DNA of 64,000 nucleotides from Prunus persica (taxonomy: Eukaryota > Streptophyta > Magnoliopsida > Rosales > Rosaceae): the NCBI RefSeq assembly GCF_000346465.2, contig NC_034016.1:9996027-10060026 (forward strand), given 5' to 3'. The notes under the pieces are model-generated. The model made no database searches, was not told where the DNA came from, and saw nothing but the letters and a program-made list of their open reading frames with translations. Positions 58,790 to 64,000 of this stretch are shown here, piece after piece; position 1 is the first letter of the stretch; every line of letters starts with the position of its first letter. Position numbers and translations under genes: made by a program.

Positions 58790-59260
58790 GGTTCCAAGTT
58801 CTTCCTCTCTCAGTCTCTCATGTCTCAAAGACAATAATTTGGATGTTTTCTCAAAGAGAAATTGAGCTTACTCGCATCAAATATATGTCCACAAGAAGAA
58901 GCTTGTCAACTAGCCTTCTCACTTCCTTGATCAAGCCTGATAGGACACTTAGTGCTTCTGAATACTCCTTGCTTTCCATCAAAAGAGATGCAAGCCTGGC
59001 CTCCACTCGCTGTCGAAGGAAAGTTCGCTTCTCAGGGAAATCTGAAGATCAGATGTGCCTGATCCTCTGCTTGATTTTCTTGCCTAAGAAGATCCGTCGG
59101 ATTTATTGTGATAGCCTCTTCCTTTATCCGTAGAGCTTCAGAAGAAGAAGATGGGTTTCAAGAATGCGATAAAGAATAGAAATTGCTTCAGATGGCCTCT
59201 AAAGCATGAGCAATTGAATCAGTAGTTTCTGGGAGATATGATGAAGACATTGTCAATGCT
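58790..59260 (-). pseudogene. Captured, rearranged fragment of host RPN6/PSMD11 gene in the CACTA
   Basis: On the minus strand one reads pieces of 26S proteasome lid subunit RPN6: the N-terminus MSSSYLPETTDSIAHALEA (ATG at 59250-59248), SEAISILYRILE, SSSSEALRIKEEAIT, DLLRQENQAED, TSDLQIS, then EKRTFLRQRVEARLASLLM and KEYSEALSVLSGLIKEVRR, LVDKLLLVDI and SKLNFSLR. Frameshifts and small deletions join them, and about 60 residues between QAED and TSDLQ are absent. The pieces follow each other without introns in most places. The stretch has no CGTCG motifs, unlike its surroundings. In the cell RPN6 is a PCI-domain scaffold of the proteasome lid; this copy is a pseudogene. Confidence 0.85.
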
Positions 59261-59589
59261 TTGAACTACACAAGTCCTGCAGAAAGATATGTTAAAGAAA
59301 CTGAAACAACGGCGGTTTTCTGTTCTACCGTCGTCTTTTATCGTCGTCTATATTAAGTTAAGATGGCGGTAGATTTATAATTACCGACGTAGATTATTTT
59401 GTTAAACGTCGTTAAGTGTACTACAACCGACATGGATTTTAATTTTAAATTATAAATAGAGTTTTTTTTCCCGTATTCTTTCAGTTTTAGTTTTCAATTC
59501 CAAAGCGTGATAAATAGATTTTTCTTTCCCGAGGAAATTTAAAATGAGGGAAATTAATGTTCTAGAATTTGTAAACTAACACGACGCAA

Positions 59590-59695
59590 TATTTGCAAAT
59601 CAGTGTCATCTGTTAAGATTATGATGTGGAACAGAGTTCCATCTGGTAAGATTTCGTAACCCTTGGGATCTCAGACAAAACTGATTATGTCGGCG
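59590..59695 (-). pseudogene. Possible second captured coding fragment in the CACTA
   Basis: The minus strand is open over about 30 codons (DPKGYEILPDGTLFHIII, LTDDTDLQIL) in another stretch that lacks CGTCG motifs. The sequence looks protein-like, but I do not recognise the source. It could be chance. Confidence 0.3.
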
Positions 59696-59859
59696 GTGTT
59701 CTATATAAACCGTCGTGGTTATTTCAATTCTTGTCATTAAGTAGATCTACCGACGTAGGATAAGAAAATCAAAGAAAAAAATTGTTAACAAAAATTCTTA
59801 TTAAGACGACCGTTAAAATTAAAGGTACGACGTATAAAATGAATAAATACGACGATAAA

Positions 59860-60337
59860 TTTTATTGTACGATTTAAAGATAACGTCGTAGAACTATACG
59901 AGAATGACGTCGATATATTTATATTTTCCGTCGTTGTAAATTAATTTAATACGGCGATATTTTGTATTTTAAAGCCGTGGATTTGTTTGTAATTATACGG
60001 CGTCTTATACGAAAACCTCGTCGTGTTATTTTATGAGTAAAAACGGCAGTTTTTATTGAAATCGTCGTCTTTACTTTCTACGTCGGTCGATTCATAACTT
60101 CTGCCGTTCTTTGTTGGCATTGATTTTACACTGCGGAAATCTGTTTCAAATAGACGTCGGTTGTTTAATTATGTACGTCGTTGTTTTTGAACAGCCATTT
60201 GAAACTCCATTTTTTAGTTGTCTAAGGTTGTATTACACGACGGTGTTTTTAGAACCGTCGTCTTTTTATAAACCACGACGATTTTCACTTAGACCGTCGT
60301 TGTTTTCTGGTCGTCTTTTTCACTTTTTGTAGTAGTG
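59860..60337. repeat. Right subterminal repeat region of the large CACTA
   Basis: Dense CGTCG/CGACG motifs up to the terminal inverted repeat. It matches the right 0.45 kb of the small CACTA (about 5105-5593), with one copy of the block that is doubled there. The last motifs form AACCGTCGTCTTTT and ACCGTCGTTGTTTT next to the terminus. Confidence 0.88.
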
Positions 60338-60340
60338 ACT

Positions 60341-61236
60341 CTTCAGCAATATTTTATCAAAATATCGCTATAATATCGAAAATATCGATGTAATGAAAAA
60401 AAAAGAAAAAAGAAGAAGCACAAAACACACATGCAAAGGGGATTCAAACTCTTGCCATTTCACTCTTTCAACGCCTTAACCACCATGTTGCTTATGATTT
60501 TTTGATAATATGGTAAAATATGTATATTTATATTCTTTTGTTTTGAACTGTTTTTGTAAGAATCAGATTTTCACATGAGAATGTGAGTCATTGACCGTTC
60601 TTTTTGGGATGGAATCGAGCGGCTCACGGAAAGAATTTAAGACCCAAATCTTCAAATGATTTTGCTTATAGACAATGTCAATCAATCTCAGATCCATATG
60701 GGTGACATGTTAACAATTACATACAAAACTATTTTGAGGATTTATCATTTGATGACTACTCTTCACAATACACTTATTCTACACATAGAGATGATGAAGA
60801 TAGTGAAAAATTTGAACTTCATAGGAACTCTATGTGGCACTAAGTCACTCATGTATCTTAGCATGCAAGTATAAAGTGTAAGATATTGTAGTAAATTATT
60901 ATATATAAATGATTATGGTGTGTTTAATCTTCTTTCATTAATTATTACATATTTTCTATACTCACAATGTTCATCAGCTTGCTATATAATCAACTTAAAT
61001 CAGTTAAACCCATCATGCAATGCATTTCCTTCCAATTTTTTGTGACTAATAGATAATTGACTAAATAAACATCCTCCAAAGTTTCAATAAAATTTTCCAA
61101 GTTTTTCTTATAATTTACGTCGTTTTTATTCAATTTTCATCGATATCAATAATATTCAGATATTTCCATCGAATTTTCGTGTATTTGGACTACCGATATT
61201 TTCGATACCATCGATATTTTAGACCTTGGGTATAAT
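60341..61236. other. Right part of the TIR host element, no gene seen
   Basis: About 900 bp of AT-rich sequence with ATATCGATA words at both ends and none in the middle. No convincing coding sequence. A 72-codon open stretch at 60656 has low-complexity composition and is probably chance. Confidence 0.6.
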
Positions 61237-61340
61237 ATATATATATGATAAAGATGGACTCATTAGAATTCCAAGTCATCCAACATCGGTGGATTATGTT
61301 CAATCAAAACTAGAAACTCCGAAAGCCACGATGTCACACC

Positions 61341-62017
61341 ATATGTGAAGCCAAGTCTTCAGAGGTCTAAGCCCAACCCGTGGAAGTAGGCCCAAAACCT
61401 CCTGATGTTTTTATGCACGTGACGAGATCCATCCAAGGAAAGCAGTTGAAGAAATTGATGTCAATCCGGAACATTCATAATGAGGAGAGAATCAAGTGAT
61501 TAGATTTGCAATTCGATAATCTCATTCGAATTAATTCCGCGGATTTTGGAAGCTACGAAAAGAAAATTTTTGAACGAAGTTGACCTTTTGTCATTTGATG
61601 GCCAACCCATGGACTGACAGATGCCCCTATATATACCTCTTTAGATGAAGAGCAAAGGAGACCGACATGAGATACAAAAACCTACTTTTTGTTTTTCACT
61701 TTTCTATCCCTGGACTAGGTTTTTATTTTCCAAGCAAGTAGACTAGATTAGTTCTTCGATTTCGTTAGTGTAAGTTTAATTTCTTGCATTTTCCATTACG
61801 TTATTTTAAGATCCAAATTTGTTGCTTTACTTTTAATTGTTATCGATTTTTTTTTAAGTTTAATATAATTTCAAATTGCTTTATTTTATCATATTTATCG
61901 TTCATATCGTTCATATAGTTCTTGTTTCATTCTTACTTAAATTTACGTTTATTGTTGCTTCAATCTTATTTTTGCATTTATTTTCTTGTTATTTAGTGGC
62001 TTGGTGGCTTGGTTTGC
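61341..62017 (+). repeat. Probable LTR of another retrotransposon, truncated at the duplication
   Basis: Starting at TATGTGAAGCCAAGTCTTCA there is a block unlike its left neighbour, with a promoter-like CCCCTATATATACCTC (TATA at 61628-61635) followed by leader-like sequence (GAGATACAAAAACC). It runs into TTTTT-rich sequence and is cut by the start of duplication copy B at about 62018. No second copy is in the window, so the LTR call is based on layout only. Confidence 0.4.
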
Positions 62018-62033
62018 CTCATACTATGTAGAA

Positions 62034-62172
62034 GTGCATGTACAATTCGATTTGAAGGGTGCAAATTCAAGTGCAAAGAAGACACCAACGGGCACGGGTA
62101 GAGGTGGTTCATCTGCCACAGCTGAGAAAAAAGGCGGCCAAGGTTCGGGGCTGATGGAAAGAGAAAGAGAAG
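62034..62172 (+). pseudogene. Duplicated last exon of RFC1
   Basis: The stretch encodes the RFC1 C-terminal residues VHVQFDLKGANSSAKKTPTG with one codon deleted (AT between GA and NS in the intact gene). A frame change follows near the end (GSGLMERERE instead of the GPGGKRKR end), so the normal stop is lost. It has no upstream exons and is a pseudogene made by segmental duplication. Confidence 0.9.
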
Positions 62173-63009
62173 AAGAGGGAGATGAAAGAAGAGACGTTGC
62201 CTTTCCTTCTTCCTGTATTTGGCACGTTTTTTAAGAAAATGTAAATAGATTTTTCCTCCACACAAACATTTTTGGTAGGTCACTTGGTGAGGAACGGTAG
62301 GATCTTCGGTTGTAGTGTTGGCTTACAGGGTTATACTGGTGATACTATTGAATTCAACTCCAAGATTTATCTTTTGCCTTTAGTAGCATTTTATTTTCAT
62401 CAATGCACTAGATAATGGTTTTAGTAGATTAACTTGTGTTTACGGTGGTTTGATATAGTGTGTCAGGTGACAATTCTCACTGAGTAATCTGAGAACCAGA
62501 GCTTCTACAAAATCACTAACCAGTTCATAAAATATGTTTGTCTTTTTCTAATCTCACCATGAGAAATATTAATTAATTTGCCTTAACAAAAATAATACAA
62601 AGTATTGGTTTGTATTAAACTTTGTTGGTTAATACTTTTTTTAATAAAAAATTTGCTGCTGGTTAATCTCTGGTTAAGCTTAATATTTAGGAGGGGTGTG
62701 TTTTCTCACACACAAATGTCAAAGTGCCATAAGGATTTGAACAGAAGACTATTAGTCTGCAAAGCAAGGTACTTTTTCACTAGTGTCCGAATCAAATCAT
62801 GCTTGAAGAATACTAATAGGGGATTTTTCTTTCAGCTGATAAAAGTAAAACATCAAAGCTCATCATGGTGATCGAAAACCAGATGCATCCAAATTGCAAG
62901 GCATGCCTTTCTCTTTGTGGTAGTATAATGAGCATCCCTCTCATACCCTCCATAATAATCCTAAGCATTAATGTTGTAAATTAGATAAATCCATACATAC
63001 ATAAAACGA

Positions 63010-63460
63010 GCATAATAAGTAATAGTAGCTAGTGGGAATTATATCCCAACAATTCAACAAGAACGAACAAAGTAGTAATATTCTCACTCTCATAGCAATA
63101 CTACAAATAGTAGGACAAAACAATATTGGTAAACACACGAGTGGTCCATATAGTTCTCCAGAAATCCCTAAAATAGATCTTGCATCTAGGTATGCAACAC
63201 CATATGAAGGGCCCATACCATATGTGATTATGAACCTTTATTTAACTACATATAGATATAGTAGTACAACAAATATTACTGTCCGTCTGGGAAACGGAAA
63301 CCGTCAATATGCTACTGATAATATGTCGATATAATTGTCGCCAATAAAACGTACTGACATGTTATCGATACATTTTCAGTAATATCGATGCACATATATT
63401 ATTTCAACAATATGCACAACCTTTATTTAATAAAGAACTGATGGCTTGCATAGAGAACTT
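63010..63460 (+). pseudogene. Unknown conserved frame, copy B (frameshifted)
   Basis: The counterpart of 40450-40887. The first part is open (GIISQQFNKNEQSSNIL to NITVRLGN). Then one extra G (GAAACGGAAACC versus GAAACGAAACC) shifts the frame to a stop at about 63332. The Cys-rich end also has deletions. If copy A is a gene, copy B is not functional. Confidence 0.5.
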
Positions 63461-63502
63461 CTGAGATATTCATCAGAGACGTATATGTAAACACCATTTT
63501 TA

Positions 63503-63778
63503 TTAAGGGGTGGTGGTTATTGAAGGTGGAGAGAACGGAAATATGGGAGTTGATGGGAAATTTGGAAGTGAAGTAATAATAGGGGGAGGCAACCTATATT
63601 CTGGCCATAAAGGTGTGGAGGTCAGAGGAGGAAACTTCAGGTTAGGGATCTTGGGCAGCTTATAACGAGGAAAGGTAGGGGCTAAGAGTTTTCGAGGGGC
63701 AGCGAAAGCTGAATGTGTGCTTGAAAGTAATGAAGCGATGACAAAGATAGCTATGACAAACGATTTCCAAGTTGCCAT
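63503..63778 (-). CDS. Small secreted proline-rich protein, copy B
   Basis: The 91-residue protein has the same signal peptide (MATWKSFVIAIFVIASLLSS) and Pro/Leu-rich mature part as the gene at 40926-41222. It lacks one 7-residue unit and carries a few substitutions (TSTPLW for TPAPLW). The frame, start, stop and the TATA box (63843-63850 region) are kept, so both copies may be expressed. The protein is predicted to be exported to the cell wall. Confidence 0.78.
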   Translation of the reverse strand: MATWKSFVIAIFVIASLLSSTHSAFAAPRKLLAPTFPRYKLPKIPNLKFPPLTSTPLWPEYRLPPPIITSLPNFPSTPIFPFSPPSITTTP

Positions 63779-64000
63779 CTTAGTGTGTGGAAATAAAGCT
63801 TATGAAATTTGATGTGAACGAGAAGACCAGCCTATGGTTATAATTTATAACGTTCAGAGGGAACAGCCTCATTTATTTTTGGTTTTAAATGCTGTAAAAT
63901 TCTGTTGAAAAATGAAAATATGTCAGATGCCGGTATGGGTCAAAATTTAGAATAGTATTAGTACTAAATTGTAGTTTTCCATTAAAACTCTCGCAGTGGT

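Larger units (their letters stand above)
46293..60340 (-). mobile_element. Large CACTA (En/Spm) transposon, 14,042 bp (46296-60337)
   Basis: Ends are CACTACTACAAAAAAGGAAAAAG at 46296 and the inverse of CACTACTACAAAAAGTGAAAAAG at 60337. ACT is duplicated at 46293-46295 and 60338-60340. Both protein genes are on the minus strand: a TNPD-like transposase (47908-51258) and a Transposase_24/Ulp1 protein (53500-57195). A host RPN6 fragment lies near the right end. All non-coding parts, introns included, are dense in CGACG/CGTCG, while exons are not. The transposase gene looks intact. The second gene has one probable frameshift and an assembly gap in an intron. Confidence 0.96.
46156..61236. mobile_element. 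TIR element that hosts the large CACTA
   Basis: The ends carry inverted repeats with the core GTCTAAAATATCGATRRTATCGA (left near 46167, right near 61222). Both sides are rich in further ATATCGAT words. Without the CACTA insertion the element would be about 1.04 kb. The related sequence at 42970 (ACTCAACATGATG) lacks it and shows roughly where it inserted. I see no transposase; the superfamily is undetermined. Confidence 0.6.
62018..64000. repeat. Segmental duplication, copy B (runs out of the window)
   Basis: Matches 38330-41455 in the same order and orientation. The left breakpoint is about ten bases before the last RFC1 exon (shared GCCTCATACTATGTAG). Copy B has many small indels relative to copy A and lacks the 1065-bp TIR element. 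The 62172-62980 part matches the RFC1 3' flank and holds no gene. Confidence 0.92.

Noticed and set aside
58729..59133. 134-codon + strand frame in the CACTA
   Set aside because: The opposite strand encodes recognisable RPN6 peptides, so this frame is its shadow.
62034..62234. Open frame encoding the RFC1 C-terminus as a separate gene
   Set aside because: It is only the last exon, lies in a segmental duplication, has a deleted codon and an altered end, and lacks the rest of RFC1.

Overview
This is a plant nuclear window: many small exons with GT..AG introns, AT-rich spacers and layered plant transposons. The gene set and transposon types fit a eudicot, and I suspect Rosaceae (Prunus-like) from general resemblance only. 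One conserved single-copy host gene is present in full: RFC1, the large subunit of the clamp loader replication factor C. It lies on the + strand with 22 coding exons whose lengths add up to 2919 nt (972 codons plus stop) without a frameshift. Most of the remaining sequence is nested mobile DNA.

Left part (1-23.3 kb). A minus-strand Ty3/gypsy retrotransposon of Tat type fills 1-11579 (5' LTR 10982-11579; gag, protease, RT, RNase H, a second RNase H and integrase, all with stops). A 3.27 kb CACTA element (2320-5593, TSD TTA) is inserted inside its RNase H domain. Next is a 5.0 kb hAT-like element (11621-16623, 8-bp TSD) carrying a MITE and a tandem LTR-internal-LTR-internal-LTR retrotransposon. 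A LINE follows, split by a copia-like LTR that itself contains a PIF/Harbinger element (TSD TAA).

Middle (24.4-41.5 kb). RFC1 is followed by a terminal-inverted-repeat element with an 8-bp TSD, an uncharacterised reading frame, and a gene for a small secreted proline-rich protein on the minus strand. The last RFC1 exon, the unknown frame and the proline-rich gene are duplicated at 62.0-64.0 kb in the same order. The second copy lacks the TIR element and so shows its empty site.

Right part (41.5-62 kb). A dimer of a 0.4 kb MITE, an old LTR-element remnant, and then a TIR element hosting a 14,042-bp CACTA transposon (46296-60337, TSD ACT). The large CACTA encodes, on the minus strand, a TNPD-type transposase (Transpos_assoc, Transposase_21, DUF4218, DUF4216) and a second protein joining a Transposase_24-like region to a Ulp1-type cysteine protease domain. 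It also carries a rearranged fragment of a host RPN6/PSMD11 (26S proteasome lid) gene. All of its non-coding DNA, introns included, is packed with CGTCG/CGACG motifs. The 3.27 kb copy at 2320 is a deletion derivative of the same family with a nearly identical DUF4216 exon, so the family has moved recently. This CACTA family is the most interesting system in the window.
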